Notes: a model not told the origin generated them from the letters alone. 64,000 nucleotides of DNA from Bacteroides sp. (GCA_023665085.1 JAMPEQ010000002.1:124001-188000), one strand, 5' to 3'; positions 25,626-35,165 are shown, numbered from the stretch's first letter. A program made the numbers and translations.

Positions 25626-27050
25626 TTATTTATTTTGTTCACTGCAAATAGCAGTGCAGAATTTTGTATATGCGTTTTTCCATATATCAGTATTTTCAGG
25701 CTTATATTGCTTAACACTTTCCTGTAATTTGATAAGTGCCCTGCCCTCATCAATATTTTTAATATCACCGAGTGCAATAAGCTGCAGAAGAATATTACCG
25801 AGTGCTGTTGCCTCCGTCGGACCTGCAATAACAGAAATACCAAGACTGTCTGCCGTCATCTGACAGAGAAAACTATCCTTTGTCCCTCCGCCAAGAAGAT
25901 GCAGAACATCAAACTTTCTGTCTGTATTCTCTTCAAGCTGATTTACTGCAAATTTATATTTCATTGCAAGGCTTTCATAAATACAGCGCACTAATGCACC
26001 ATCACTCTCAGGCACAGGCTGGTTAGTCCTTTTACAGTAAGCCCTGATTTTCTCAGGCACTGAACCTGCTGATGAAAATTCGGCAGCATCCGGATCAATA
26101 AAGCAGGAAAAAGGCTTTTCTGCTCTTGCAAGCTGTTCCATATCGTTAAAAGAATAATCACTGCCCTGTGCTTTGAAATTTCTGCGTATTTCCTGAATAA
26201 GCCACAGACCGCTGATATTTTTAAGGTAATTGATCTTACCATTTGCACCAAGCTCATTAGAAAGCTCATCTTCCATACTCTTTTCAGTAAGCACAGCCTC
26301 GTCACATTCACAGCCGATAAGAGACCATGTACCGCAGGAAAGAAAGGCACTGCATTTCTCACTGTCCGCAGGCATTGCAGCAACTGCACACTGAGTATCG
26401 TGTCCTGCCACCTTGATAACCTTGATGCCCTTATATTCTCCTGCAACAGCTGAACTTTCAGTAATCGGCTGTAAAATATTCGTATCAATTCCTGACAGCT
26501 TTGCAATTCCATAATTCCAATTGCCGTTATTAAAGTCATACATCTGTGATGTTGAAGAAATCGTTTTTTCTGATGACTTATAACCACACAGTGCCCATAC
26601 AAATAAATCGGGCATAAAAAGAAGCGTTTTAGCATTTTTCTTTTTTTCGGCAGTCAGCTGAAAAAGTGTGTTAATCGGCATAATCTGGTTGCCGGTTGCT
26701 TTATATAAATCATATGGGAATATTTTTTCTAATATCCTATCAACCATACCGCTTGTGCGTATATCACGATAATTGACAGGCAAGCCTATCAATTCATCAT
26801 TTTCATTGAGCAGACCATAGTCAACTCCCCATGTATCAAATGCAAGTGCATCAACATCACTGCACATATCAATTGCTTTTTTCACCTCACCTAAAAGATA
26901 AGGGAAATCCCAGCAAAGATGCTCACCGTCAGTTGTCGGTATATTCTCAAACCTGTGAACCTCTCTGTATTTAAGGTTTCTGCCGTCATACTCTGCCCTT
27001 ATTGCCCTGCCCGTTGATGCACCGAAATCAAATGCAAGAACTGTACTCAA
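25626..27050 (-). CDS. fucK: L-fuculokinase (FGGY family, rhamnulokinase-like)
   Basis: A 474-residue FGGY carbohydrate kinase: ATP-binding FDFGASTGR near residues 7-15, AFDTWGVDYG near 70-79, GHDTQCAV near 218 and HLLGGGTKD near 389. The sequence looks closer to RhaB than to enterobacterial FucK, which is common in Firmicutes fucose operons. Given fucI, fucU and fucA on either side, L-fuculose is the expected substrate, giving L-fuculose 1-phosphate. It overlaps fucU by four bases. L-rhamnulose activity cannot be excluded. Confidence 0.85.
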   Translation of the reverse strand: MSTVLAFDFGASTGRAIRAEYDGRNLKYREVHRFENIPTTDGEHLCWDFPYLLGEVKKAIDMCSDVDALAFDTWGVDYGLLNENDELIGLPVNYRDIRTSGMVDRILEKIFPYDLYKATGNQIMPINTLFQLTAEKKKNAKTLLFMPDLFVWALCGYKSSEKTISSTSQMYDFNNGNWNYGIAKLSGIDTNILQPITESSAVAGEYKGIKVIKVAGHDTQCAVAAMPADSEKCSAFLSCGTWSLIGCECDEAVLTEKSMEDELSNELGANGKINYLKNISGLWLIQEIRRNFKAQGSDYSFNDMEQLARAEKPFSCFIDPDAAEFSSAGSVPEKIRAYCKRTNQPVPESDGALVRCIYESLAMKYKFAVNQLEENTDRKFDVLHLLGGGTKDSFLCQMTADSLGISVIAGPTEATALGNILLQLIALGDIKNIDEGRALIKLQESVKQYKPENTDIWKNAYTKFCTAICSEQNK

Positions 27051-27487
27051 TAGGTGACAACCCCTTTCTTTAAAAGAACATTAGCATAGACAGCAGTCTC
27101 GCCTGTTGCAATTATAAGATAGGCTTTTTTGGCTCTTTCATAAAAATCAAAGCGCTCTATCATTTCAATATCATGGTGGTCAGGCTCATACTTGTTTAAT
27201 AACCTTTCATATGATTCCCATATCTCAGGTGCGGGACAGCTGTCTCCTTTAACAACCTCCATATAAGCCACCGGCTTTTCTGTGTAGCTGTCAAGAGGAA
27301 TAAGACTTAATACGGCATCTAAAATTTCTGCAGTTCCATGACCGTCAGCCCTGACAACAACTGCATTTTTACCAACACTTTCACAAGGGAAATTGCCGTC
27401 TGCAATAACAAGCTCATCACCATGTCCCATTTCACAAAGCGCCTTTAAAAGCTCAGGTGAAAGAATCGGTGAAATTCCTTTAAGCAT
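27047..27487 (-). CDS. fucU: L-fucose mutarotase
   Basis: A 146-residue RbsD/FucU-family protein with MLKGISPILSPELLKALCEM, GHGDELVIADGNFP near 21-34 (catalytic His and Asp region) and a C-terminal VYANVLLKKGV. It interconverts alpha and beta fucose so that the isomerase gets its preferred anomer. The ATG lies 12 bases after the fucA stop behind AGGGGGAA; the end overlaps fucK. Confidence 0.92.
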   Translation of the reverse strand: MLKGISPILSPELLKALCEMGHGDELVIADGNFPCESVGKNAVVVRADGHGTAEILDAVLSLIPLDSYTEKPVAYMEVVKGDSCPAPEIWESYERLLNKYEPDHHDIEMIERFDFYERAKKAYLIIATGETAVYANVLLKKGVVTY

Positions 27488-27499
27488 ATCTGTTCCCCC

Positions 27500-28210
27500 T
27501 TAATCTTTCTTATGCAAAATCGGATCATCAGGATTAAAGGTCTTATATCCCGGATGTCTGCCTGTCACCTGATAATATCCTCTGAGATCAATCAGCTTTT
27601 GTATGTTCTCTCTGCTGATATCATGGCTTCCACCGAGGATAACTGCGTTGATAGTAATTTTTGCCCATAGCTCAAGGCTTTCCATTCTGTAAAAAGCAGT
27701 TACAACATCACTGCCGACTGCAAGTGCACCATGATTTTCAAGCAGCATTACATCGTGTTCCTCGAGATAAGGTTCAATGGCATCGGGCACTTCCGTTGTT
27801 GACGGTGTTCCATACGGAGTAAGCGGAACAGCACCCATAACCGCAACATCCTCAATCATATTGTACATATCCATTGCCTTATGTGCCACGGCAAAGCCTG
27901 TTGCACCGGGTGGATGTGCGTGAATAACACTCATAACATCGTCACGCTTATCATAACATCTGAGATGCATTTTAATTTCACTTGAAGGACGCAGTCCCTC
28001 AGCAGCCTCCAGCACATTTCCCTCATGATCAATGCGAATCAGCTTTTCAGGAGTGATAAATGATTTGCTCATACCTGTAGGCGTAGCAAGAATAGTTCCG
28101 TCATCAAGCTTAACACTAACATTGCCGTCATTAGCTGCAACCCAGCCAAGCTGCCACATTTTATGACAAATGTCACATATCAGCTCTTTTTGTTCTTCTA
28201 TATTGCTCAT
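27500..28210 (-). CDS. fucA: L-fuculose-1-phosphate aldolase (class II)
   Basis: 236 residues of the AraD/FucA family. It cleaves L-fuculose 1-phosphate to dihydroxyacetone phosphate and L-lactaldehyde with Zn2+. Visible motifs: NDGNVSVKLDDG near 26-37, VIHAHPPGATGFAV near 95-108 (zinc histidines), and LLENHGALAVGSD near 158-170 (third histidine). The catalytic Glu is likely in RPSSEIKMH near 76. First gene of the fuc operon, with AAGGAAA ahead of the ATG. No lactaldehyde reductase or propanediol genes are adjacent. Confidence 0.93.
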   Translation of the reverse strand: MSNIEEQKELICDICHKMWQLGWVAANDGNVSVKLDDGTILATPTGMSKSFITPEKLIRIDHEGNVLEAAEGLRPSSEIKMHLRCYDKRDDVMSVIHAHPPGATGFAVAHKAMDMYNMIEDVAVMGAVPLTPYGTPSTTEVPDAIEPYLEEHDVMLLENHGALAVGSDVVTAFYRMESLELWAKITINAVILGGSHDISRENIQKLIDLRGYYQVTGRHPGYKTFNPDDPILHKKD

Positions 28211-28357
28211 TGCTTTTTCCTTTCCGTATCACTGTATTGACTTATTTATTTACAAGTGATATCCTAATTGTATTATAATGTATATTATTATTTATTTCTT
28301 GGTTAATAAAGCCAAAATTGTATGACAATATTCACTTTTATGAGATAGGAAAAATCT

Positions 28358-29206
28358 ATGAATTACAGTTTACTGCACGAGGATAAAAAAAGAGGAACAT
28401 TTGATTTTCCGATTGAGCTATATTATGTTGATTCTTCATATCCAAGATATCAGATGCCGCTGCATTGGCATCTTGAATATGAGCTTATTTTAGTATTGAG
28501 CGGCAGTCTGCACCTAAGTATTGGCGGCAAGCAGTATTTGCTTGAAGAAGGTGACAGTGCATGGATAAGTGACGGAGCTATACACGGAGGAGAGCCTGAA
28601 AACTGTGTTTATGAATGCGTTGTTTTTGACCTTGCAGCATTGATAAGAGATACACCGCTTTGCACAAAATCGGCAAAGGAATTTTTAACACACAGCAACT
28701 CTTATTCCGGCAAGCTGAAAAAAGGCAGCATATGTGCACAGCTTGCTGATAAAATATTTGAGGCCATGGAAAAGGAGCAAAACGGATATGAATGGGTAAC
28801 AATCGGTCTTTTGTGGCAGCTTATGGGCAATATGCTCAAAAACAATAATATTGTCGGCTCAGATTATAACCAGAGCCGACAACAAATTACAAAGCTAAAA
28901 ACAGTACTTGCATATATCCGAGATAATTATGAAGCACAGATAACTTTAGAGGAGCTTGCTCAGCTAGCGGGAATGTCACCACGATATTTCTGCCGTGCGT
29001 TTTCTGCAATGACAGGCAAAACACCTATAGCATATCTTAATTATTACAGAATAGAATGTGCAGGTGAATTTCTAAAGCTTACTGACAAAACCATCACCGA
29101 AATCGCAATATCCTGCGGTTTCAGTGATATGAGCTATTTTTCAAAGCAGTTTAAAAGATATAAAAATCTTACTCCGTCACAATACAGAAAATCAAATTTC
29201 TATTAG
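28358..29206 (+). CDS. AraC-family regulator divergent from the fuc operon
   Basis: 282 residues: an N-terminal cupin (about 15-110; MPLHWHLEYELILVLSGSLH) and a C-terminal double HTH (about 180-280) with LAQLAGMSPRYFCRAFSAMTG and ISCGFSDMSYFSKQFKRYKN. It reads away from fucA with 147 bases between the starts, the normal position for a local sugar-responsive activator. ATAGGA lies before the ATG. The fucose-sensing role is inferred from position. Confidence 0.85.
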   Translation: MNYSLLHEDKKRGTFDFPIELYYVDSSYPRYQMPLHWHLEYELILVLSGSLHLSIGGKQYLLEEGDSAWISDGAIHGGEPENCVYECVVFDLAALIRDTPLCTKSAKEFLTHSNSYSGKLKKGSICAQLADKIFEAMEKEQNGYEWVTIGLLWQLMGNMLKNNNIVGSDYNQSRQQITKLKTVLAYIRDNYEAQITLEELAQLAGMSPRYFCRAFSAMTGKTPIAYLNYYRIECAGEFLKLTDKTITEIAISCGFSDMSYFSKQFKRYKNLTPSQYRKSNFY

Positions 29207-29218
29207 ATAACTAAAAAC

Positions 29219-29256
29219 AAGGCAGTGGTACTGAAAAGTTAAATTACCACTGCCTT
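29219..29256. terminator. Terminator between the AraC gene and crcB
   Basis: AAGGCAGTGGTA (29219-29230) pairs with TACCACTGCCTT (29245-29256); 12-bp stem with a 14-base loop between convergent genes. The T-run is short on either side. Confidence 0.75.
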
Positions 29257-29309
29257 TAATCGTGTATATAAAATTAAGATGCTCTTTCACAGCAATATCA
29301 AAATATAAA

Positions 29310-29675
29310 TTATTTTAGAACCAACTGAGGTGTCATTACTGCCAGAACACTTAAAACAACACTTGCTAATACATAAACTACAGCACTTACAACAGATCCG
29401 CCATTTAACAGCTCGGCAGTTTCAAGTGAAAATGTAGAAAAGGTAGTAAAGCCCCCACAAATTCCGACTTTTAAAAACAACAGCAATTTAGGATCTATGT
29501 TTTCATTTTTTGATACAGCAAAGGCAATACAGCCGATTGCAAACGCACCTGCAATATTTATTATGAAGGTATTAACAGGAAACGATACGGGATTTTTAAT
29601 CGGTATCAAACTTACCAAATATCTTAAAACTGCACCGATAAATCCTCCAAAACCTACCAACACACAATTCAGCAT
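29310..29675 (-). CDS. crcB: Fluoride ion channel CrcB/Fluc
   Basis: A 121-residue protein with four hydrophobic segments. GGFIGAVLRYL near residues 8-18 and GICGGFTTFSTFSLE near 67-81 carry the conserved Gly, Arg, Asn and Thr-Phe-Ser-Thr residues of fluoride channels, which work as dual-topology dimers. The start at 29675 is set by GAGG nine bases upstream; a TTG at 29693 is in frame but lies in the leader. The promoter is at 29710-29737. A fluoride riboswitch was looked for in the short leader and not seen. Confidence 0.92.
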   Translation of the reverse strand: MLNCVLVGFGGFIGAVLRYLVSLIPIKNPVSFPVNTFIINIAGAFAIGCIAFAVSKNENIDPKLLLFLKVGICGGFTTFSTFSLETAELLNGGSVVSAVVYVLASVVLSVLAVMTPQLVLK

Positions 29676-29709
29676 TATATTCAACCTCAACACAAATATT
29701 TTAATTAAT

Positions 29710-29737
29710 ATTATAGCATAGAAATCAGCAATTTCAA
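29710..29737 (-). promoter_or_regulatory. Promoter of crcB
   Basis: On the minus strand TTGAAA (29732-29737), a 16-base spacer and TATAAT (29710-29715), about 35 bases before the ATG. The leader is too short for a typical fluoride aptamer. Confidence 0.7.
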
Positions 29738-29969
29738 TATTGCATATCTCTCAAAAAACGTTTTCAATTACTGTAAATACAATATAAAAATAAGAAATTT
29801 AAAATAAACACAAAAAAGTGATGTAATGTACACTAAAAAATGTTATAATGATTTTAATTATAGAAATAATAGCTAAAATACAAAAATTCTTTAGTTTGGT
29901 ATCTACTATTTAAAAAATTGTTATAAATTCATATGACTCAAAACAAAAAAGTACAGAAGAGGTACACAG

Positions 29970-32168
29970 ATGAAACAAAAGCATAAATTATTTTATCTGC
30001 CGATTATTATTTCCGCTTCATTGATTGTCTGTTTGGCGGTAATGTTTTATATCGGACAGATGAATGACACAATTTCAGAAAATATTATGAATTCTATAAG
30101 TGAAATTGCGGAGCATGATAAGGAAACCATCCAAACATATATTGAAATTTGCTGGACAGATCTAGATGAAATAAAAAAGCGTTTTACAAGCTTTGAATGT
30201 AAAACTATTGAAGATGTTGAAACAAGGATGAATCTGGAGTGTGCATCAAGCAGTTTCAATCATATTTATTTGGTTGCCAAGGATGGTACTGTCTATACAG
30301 ATAAATATGTTGTCTATAAACCGGAAAATAATAACACGGACAGAGACTTGAATTTTCTTCCCTATTTTAAAAACGGTGAAGAAAAAATTGTTGTTCGCTA
30401 TGACGATAAGATAGAGGGCGCTTGGCTGTCAAGAGACAGTATCTTATATGGAATACGAATTGACGGATACAGTGTAGAAGGAATAGAAATGGCTGCACTG
30501 ATTGGAATAAGTGATATTTCATCTATTCAAGATAATATGGTTATTGAAAGCTTTATCAAAGATGGTAAGAGCCGCGGTCACAGTGCACTGATTGATATGA
30601 ACGGAAATTACATTATCAATGTTAACCGTGATATTTACTCAGACGAGCAAAATAATCTTTATGAGCATCTATTGGCTGCAAAGAACTCTGAGCTTACTAA
30701 TGATGAAATTCATGAGAAACTTCAAAACAGGGAAACATTTGGCTTTTACCATTCCCATGCTAAAGAAACAGGCAAAGAACTCTTTTATTTCATACCACTT
30801 GATGATAATTTTGATTTATATTTTATCATGAGCGTCAATCAGGAAGTATTTTTGGAACAGACAGAAGCACTTATATCCCTCAGTATTACAATGGCAATAA
30901 TAACGGTGTTCACAGTTATTGTTATGCTTCTCATTATTATGAAACTTCAAACAAAAGCAATACGAACAACAGAATCAGCAAAATTGCAGAAAGATTTTCT
31001 TTCTAATATGAGCCATGAGATACGAACACCTCTGAATGGCTTAATTGGCATGAATCATCTTATCATGTTAAACATTGACGATGAAAATCAAAAGCCCCAG
31101 ATTAAAGAATGGCTTAACAAATCTCACAGCACAGCAAACTATCTGCTGTCATTGGTCAACGATATTCTTGACATTTCAAAACTCCAAGCAGGAAAAGTAA
31201 ACATAACATCCAATCCAATGCTTATTTCATCATTGATTGACGAGATTTCTGCAATGCAGGCTGACAACATAAAAAACAAAGGCGTAGAATTTATTGTTGA
31301 AAAAGACATTACAGAGCCTTGTATAGAGGGCGATATAATTCGTACAAAGCAAATTCTGATGAACATTGTCGGAAATGCGGCCAAATTCACACCTGAAGGA
31401 AAACGCATCAAGCTATCTGTCAGTCAGAAAAAAACAGACAATGAAAATGTAATAACAACATATCGATGTGAAGACACAGGTATTGGTATATCAAAGGAAT
31501 ACATTGATAAAATTTTTGATTCTTTCAGTCAGGAACGCAGCAGAAATACCAACGGCATAAAGGGAACAGGTCTTGGTATGGCAATCAGCAAGCTTCTTGT
31601 AAATGCGATGGGCGGAGATATAACAGTTGAAAGTGAGCTTGACTGCGGAAGTACATTTACAGTTACAATTCCCTCCAAAATCGTGCATGATATTCCGAAT
31701 GAGTTAAAAAATCAGGAAAAATCAGAAGAAATCAAACACAATGCACATTCTGCATATAGAACAGATGGAAAACCACTAAAAATCCTCGTAGCAGAGGATG
31801 TAGAGCTTAATGCGGAAATTCTGTTGGAAATTCTTAAAATCGAAGGCTTTGAAACTGTTCTTGCAAAGAATGGACAAGAAGCACTCGATATATTTATTCA
31901 ATCCAAAAGCGGAGAATTCGACATCATTTTGATGGATATGCAGATGCCTGTTATGGATGGATGCACAGCATCAAGAAACATTCGTAAACTGGATAGAGCC
32001 GACGCGAAAACCGTCACAATTTATGCCTGCACTGCCAATATGTTCCAGGAAGACAGGGACCAGGCGATTGCCAGCGGTATGAATGACTTTTTAACAAAGC
32101 CGATTGATGTTAAACTTTTGCTGGAAAAATTACAAAGAAACGTATCAACTTACGAAAAAAAGGAGTAA
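29970..32168 (+). CDS. Hybrid sensor histidine kinase (extracytoplasmic sensor, HisKA, HATPase, REC)
   Basis: 732 residues. Transmembrane segments near 8-28 and 303-325 flank a roughly 270-residue extracellular sensor of Cache-like length. HisKA has the phospho-His motif FLSNMSHEIRTPLNGLIGM near 343-361; HATPase motifs include NIVGNAAKFTPEG, DTGIGIS and GTGLGMAISK (about 460-550). The C-terminal receiver (about 608-725) has VAEDVELN and ILMDMQMPVMDG. It lacks an HPt domain, so it needs a separate one such as the protein at 13168-13521. It is followed three bases later by a solute-binding lipoprotein gene. No clear promoter was identified upstream, only a TATAAT near 29853. Confidence 0.9.
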   Translation: MKQKHKLFYLPIIISASLIVCLAVMFYIGQMNDTISENIMNSISEIAEHDKETIQTYIEICWTDLDEIKKRFTSFECKTIEDVETRMNLECASSSFNHIYLVAKDGTVYTDKYVVYKPENNNTDRDLNFLPYFKNGEEKIVVRYDDKIEGAWLSRDSILYGIRIDGYSVEGIEMAALIGISDISSIQDNMVIESFIKDGKSRGHSALIDMNGNYIINVNRDIYSDEQNNLYEHLLAAKNSELTNDEIHEKLQNRETFGFYHSHAKETGKELFYFIPLDDNFDLYFIMSVNQEVFLEQTEALISLSITMAIITVFTVIVMLLIIMKLQTKAIRTTESAKLQKDFLSNMSHEIRTPLNGLIGMNHLIMLNIDDENQKPQIKEWLNKSHSTANYLLSLVNDILDISKLQAGKVNITSNPMLISSLIDEISAMQADNIKNKGVEFIVEKDITEPCIEGDIIRTKQILMNIVGNAAKFTPEGKRIKLSVSQKKTDNENVITTYRCEDTGIGISKEYIDKIFDSFSQERSRNTNGIKGTGLGMAISKLLVNAMGGDITVESELDCGSTFTVTIPSKIVHDIPNELKNQEKSEEIKHNAHSAYRTDGKPLKILVAEDVELNAEILLEILKIEGFETVLAKNGQEALDIFIQSKSGEFDIILMDMQMPVMDGCTASRNIRKLDRADAKTVTIYACTANMFQEDRDQAIASGMNDFLTKPIDVKLLLEKLQRNVSTYEKKE

Positions 32169-32171
32169 ACT

Positions 32172-33494
32172 ATGAAAAAAAGAATTATCTCTATATTTCT
32201 TGCAGTTATGTTATGCAGCATTTTTTTAACCGGCTGCGTAAGCGAAGAAAAGCAAACAGTAAATCTTATCATTAAAGTTCCGGGACTGTCTATGAACTCT
32301 GTAAGCAATCCTGAAATTTCTTATGCAAAAACCTTTATGCAGAAGGCCGGTGAAGCATTTTCAGCACAGTATGAAAAAGCCGATGTTACATTTCAAATAA
32401 AGGAATTTGAATACGTAGATGAATTAGAGGCAATTACAGGCAGTTTTGATACTGATGATGCAGCAGATATTCTTTATGAGGGATATTTCAATATGGCATC
32501 CTATCTGCATACAGGAAGAGTAGTTCCGCTGGATGACATCATCTCTGATGAACTGCGCAATGACATTGATGATGCATCTTGGAAAATGAGCATGGTAAAC
32601 GGAAAGACCTACATGATGCCTTTTTTAAGCATGCAGAATATCCTTATTTATAACAAAGAATTTTTCCGTGATTGCGGTCTTGATAAATATCTTACGGACA
32701 AAAGTACAATACAAAACTGGACACTGGACGAATGGACAGATATTCTTGATACGCTTGCAGAAAAGCTTCCTGAGCATGTTTATCCAATGATGATGTACGG
32801 CAAAAACAATCAGGGAGATACTCATATTATGTCTTATATGCGGGCTTTCGGCAGTACAATTTTTAACGCTGACGGTTATTTTGACTTTGAAAATGAAAAA
32901 TCAATCAAGGCATTGGAATGGATACAGTCAGGCGTAGATAAAGGCTGGTATCCGCCCCACCCCGAAAACCTTGAGCTATCTGATTGCACCGAGCTTTTTA
33001 CAGGCAATCAGCTTGCAATTTATGTATTTAACAATGCGAACTTTATACTTTATGATAATATGGAAGATTATGGATATGTAAATTTTCCGGGAAGCATAGC
33101 AACCTCCTTCATAACCGGATTTGAGGTATTTGACAATGGCAGCGAAGCAAAGGTTCAGGCTGCAAAAGATTTCATTCGCTTCATTTATGAAAATGACGAA
33201 TGGCTGGATCTTTCTGCCGGAAATATCCCTGTAAGCAAAAAAGTGTCATCTAAATATCAAAATCAGATTACAATGCTGGATGAGTTTACTAAAAATTCTG
33301 ATAATGTTGTAGATTTTATGAACAACAGCCCTAACTGGCAGGGCAAAGATACTTCTGTGCGAAGTGTATTTTGGCCAAATATCCACGAACTGCTTTCAAA
33401 GACAATTACCCCGCAGGAATGTGCAAAAAAGCTGAATGAATCCTGTAATACCGCCCTAAGCGAAGGAAGAAAAGAAAGTGCACTTCATAAATAA
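32172..33494 (+). CDS. Extracellular solute-binding lipoprotein (ABC family 1-like)
   Basis: 440 residues with a lipoprotein signal (KKRIISIFLAVMLCS, lipobox LTGC near residues 19-22) and a mature domain resembling family 1 sugar-binding proteins: YMMPFLSMQNILIYNKEFF near 148-166, WTLDEWTDILDTLAE near 183-197 and AIYVFNNANFILYDN. It is cotranscribed with the hybrid kinase and no permease or ATPase genes are adjacent. It may present ligand to the kinase sensor or serve a transporter encoded elsewhere. AAAGGAG precedes the ATG. Confidence 0.85.
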   Translation: MKKRIISIFLAVMLCSIFLTGCVSEEKQTVNLIIKVPGLSMNSVSNPEISYAKTFMQKAGEAFSAQYEKADVTFQIKEFEYVDELEAITGSFDTDDAADILYEGYFNMASYLHTGRVVPLDDIISDELRNDIDDASWKMSMVNGKTYMMPFLSMQNILIYNKEFFRDCGLDKYLTDKSTIQNWTLDEWTDILDTLAEKLPEHVYPMMMYGKNNQGDTHIMSYMRAFGSTIFNADGYFDFENEKSIKALEWIQSGVDKGWYPPHPENLELSDCTELFTGNQLAIYVFNNANFILYDNMEDYGYVNFPGSIATSFITGFEVFDNGSEAKVQAAKDFIRFIYENDEWLDLSAGNIPVSKKVSSKYQNQITMLDEFTKNSDNVVDFMNNSPNWQGKDTSVRSVFWPNIHELLSKTITPQECAKKLNESCNTALSEGRKESALHK

Positions 33495-33513
33495 GCACAA
33501 CATTGGCTACACA

Positions 33514-33562
33514 AATAAGAGGCAGGAGCACCGCACTAATGCAAGTACTCCTGCCTCTTATT
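33514..33562. terminator. First terminator after the solute-binding protein gene
   Basis: A 15-bp perfect stem, AATAAGAGGCAGGAG (33514-33528) and its complement at 33548-33562, loop 19 bases. T content after the stem is modest. Confidence 0.7.
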
Positions 33563-33601
33563 AATGCCTTTAGGCAGTTGAGTGCTGGGAGACACGAAAC
33601 A

Positions 33602-33643
33602 AAAAAAGAGAGTGAAGTAAATTACAACTTCACTCTCTTTTTT
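33602..33643. terminator. Second, bidirectional terminator before the MATE gene
   Basis: A 17-bp stem, AAAAAAGAGAGTGAAGT (33602-33618) with its complement at 33627-33643. The T-run at its base in both orientations suits the converging MATE gene, which ends at 33702. Confidence 0.85.
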
Positions 33644-33701
33644 CGTTATAAAATTTTATATTATCTGAATTTTTATTATTTTCCATTATCTTCAAATTCA
33701 T

Positions 33702-35093
33702 TTATCTATTGCCGGGATTTTGTTTTATATACGTCAATTTTTTATTAAGCCTTTTTATTAGCATATATGAAATTAATAAGGTCACAATTTCTGCTATTGG
33801 AAATGTGAGCCATATCATCCAGCTGACTACCTGTGATTTTAATACAATTCGTGCAAATATCCATGCAACAGGAAGCACAAATATAAGCTGTCTTGAAAGT
33901 GAAACGATTAATGACTCCACACCTCTGTTAAGTGCTTGAAAAACACCCTGCAGGGCAATATTAATGCCTGCAAACACAAAGCTTATTGTAATTATACGCA
34001 TTGCACTTATAAATACTTTTTCCGTTTCACCAGTCAGACTAAATATACGTGCAAACGGATTTGCAAAAGTCTCAACAATAACTGTGCCTATTAACATAAT
34101 TATTGCAGTATAAAGTATTCCGTATTTTATACCATCATTTATACGCTTCTTACTTTTCATACCATAAGAAAATGAAACTATCGGAGTAATTGCATCACGA
34201 AGTCCGAAAGCTGCAAATAATACAAACTGCTGAATTTTATAGAATAATCCATAAGCTGTAACCATTGATTCGCTGACAGCAACAAGAATAATATTAAGCC
34301 CATAAGTCATTACAGACATAAGAGCCTGTGCAATAATAGCAGGCAGTCCCACAGAATATATATCCTTTATAACCTTAGCAGACGGCTTCAGATATTTCAG
34401 CTTTTTTGAGATGTTCTTATTAACTTTAAAATGAAACAATAATGCCAAAAGCCATGATGCACACTGACCGATAACGGTTGCAAGTGCTGCTCCTTTTACA
34501 CCCATTTCAGAAAAACCTAACCAACCATAAATTAAAATAGGATCTAATACAATATTTATAACAGCTCCCGCAATCATTGCAATCGTTGAATGAATTGAAT
34601 GCCCTGATGCCTGCAGAAGCTTTTCATATATTCCGAAAAAAATAATTCCAGGTGATACAATACAGCAAATTGAAAGATAGCTTACTGCCATATCATAAAT
34701 TGTTTGATTTGAAGTCTGCGTTGATATATAGAATTTAACACCGAAAATACCGAAAAGCAAAAATACTGCATAAATTATAATTGCAAGAAACTGAGCATTT
34801 CCCGCTACTTTACTTGCTTTCTCTTTATCACCTAAGCCTAAGTTTTTAGCAACAAGCACATTTGTTCCTATTCCTGTACCTATGGCAATAGCTACCATCA
34901 GCATTTGAAACGGAAATGCCAGTGTTAATGCATTTAATGCACTTTCTCCATTATCTGCCATATTAGAAATAAATGCACTGTCAACAATATTGTAAAGTGC
35001 TTGCAGCATCATTGATATAATCATAGGAATACCCATTGACAGCATCAATTTTTTTACAGGCACAACTGCCATTTTTTCATCTCTTTTGTCCAT
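33702..35093 (-). CDS. MATE-family multidrug efflux transporter
   Basis: 463 residues with about twelve hydrophobic segments and the MATE start pattern (KLMLSMGIPMIISMMLQALY near 11-30, then VDSAFISNM). The family exports cationic drugs or metabolites by Na+ or H+ antiport. AGGAGG lies eight bases before the ATG. The gene has a 70-base leader carrying a strong hairpin and U-run directly after the promoter, so expression is probably controlled by attenuation. A second MATE gene of different sequence lies at 37167-38519. Confidence 0.88.
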   Translation of the reverse strand: MDKRDEKMAVVPVKKLMLSMGIPMIISMMLQALYNIVDSAFISNMADNGESALNALTLAFPFQMLMVAIAIGTGIGTNVLVAKNLGLGDKEKASKVAGNAQFLAIIIYAVFLLFGIFGVKFYISTQTSNQTIYDMAVSYLSICCIVSPGIIFFGIYEKLLQASGHSIHSTIAMIAGAVINIVLDPILIYGWLGFSEMGVKGAALATVIGQCASWLLALLFHFKVNKNISKKLKYLKPSAKVIKDIYSVGLPAIIAQALMSVMTYGLNIILVAVSESMVTAYGLFYKIQQFVLFAAFGLRDAITPIVSFSYGMKSKKRINDGIKYGILYTAIIMLIGTVIVETFANPFARIFSLTGETEKVFISAMRIITISFVFAGINIALQGVFQALNRGVESLIVSLSRQLIFVLPVAWIFARIVLKSQVVSWMIWLTFPIAEIVTLLISYMLIKRLNKKLTYIKQNPGNR

Positions 35094-35110
35094 AACTACC
35101 TCCTAAAAAC

Positions 35111-35165
35111 AAAAAAAGATGCATAGCCATTACGATTGGAATTACGCAATAAGCTACACATCTTT
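35111..35165 (-). promoter_or_regulatory. Leader attenuator hairpin of the MATE gene
   Basis: On the minus strand AAAGATGTGTAGC (35165-35153) pairs over all 13 positions (two G-U) with GCTATGCATCTTT (35127-35115); inside, ATTGCG (35150-35145) pairs with CGTAAT (35134-35129). A run of seven T follows (35117-35111). The structure begins at about the predicted transcription start and ends before the AGGAGG of the MATE gene. A 21-codon frame opens at ATG 35161 inside the hairpin and ends at a TAG two bases before the MATE ATG. Confidence 0.75.

Noticed and set aside
29676-29760. Fluoride riboswitch ahead of crcB
   Set aside because: The leader between promoter and ATG is about 35 bases and lacks the conserved GGNGAUGG-type aptamer start, so a fluoride riboswitch is not supported.
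33514-33643. Two adjacent hairpins as a possible repeat element
   Set aside because: Sequences of the two stems are unrelated and both fit intrinsic terminators.
33503-33748. 81-codon frame after the solute-binding protein gene
   Set aside because: It runs through two terminator hairpins and has no ribosome site.
35099-35161. 21-codon MATE leader frame as a true gene
   Set aside because: It may be translated as a leader peptide, but the ATG lies at the very 5' end of the predicted RNA without a ribosome site, so it is not listed as a CDS.
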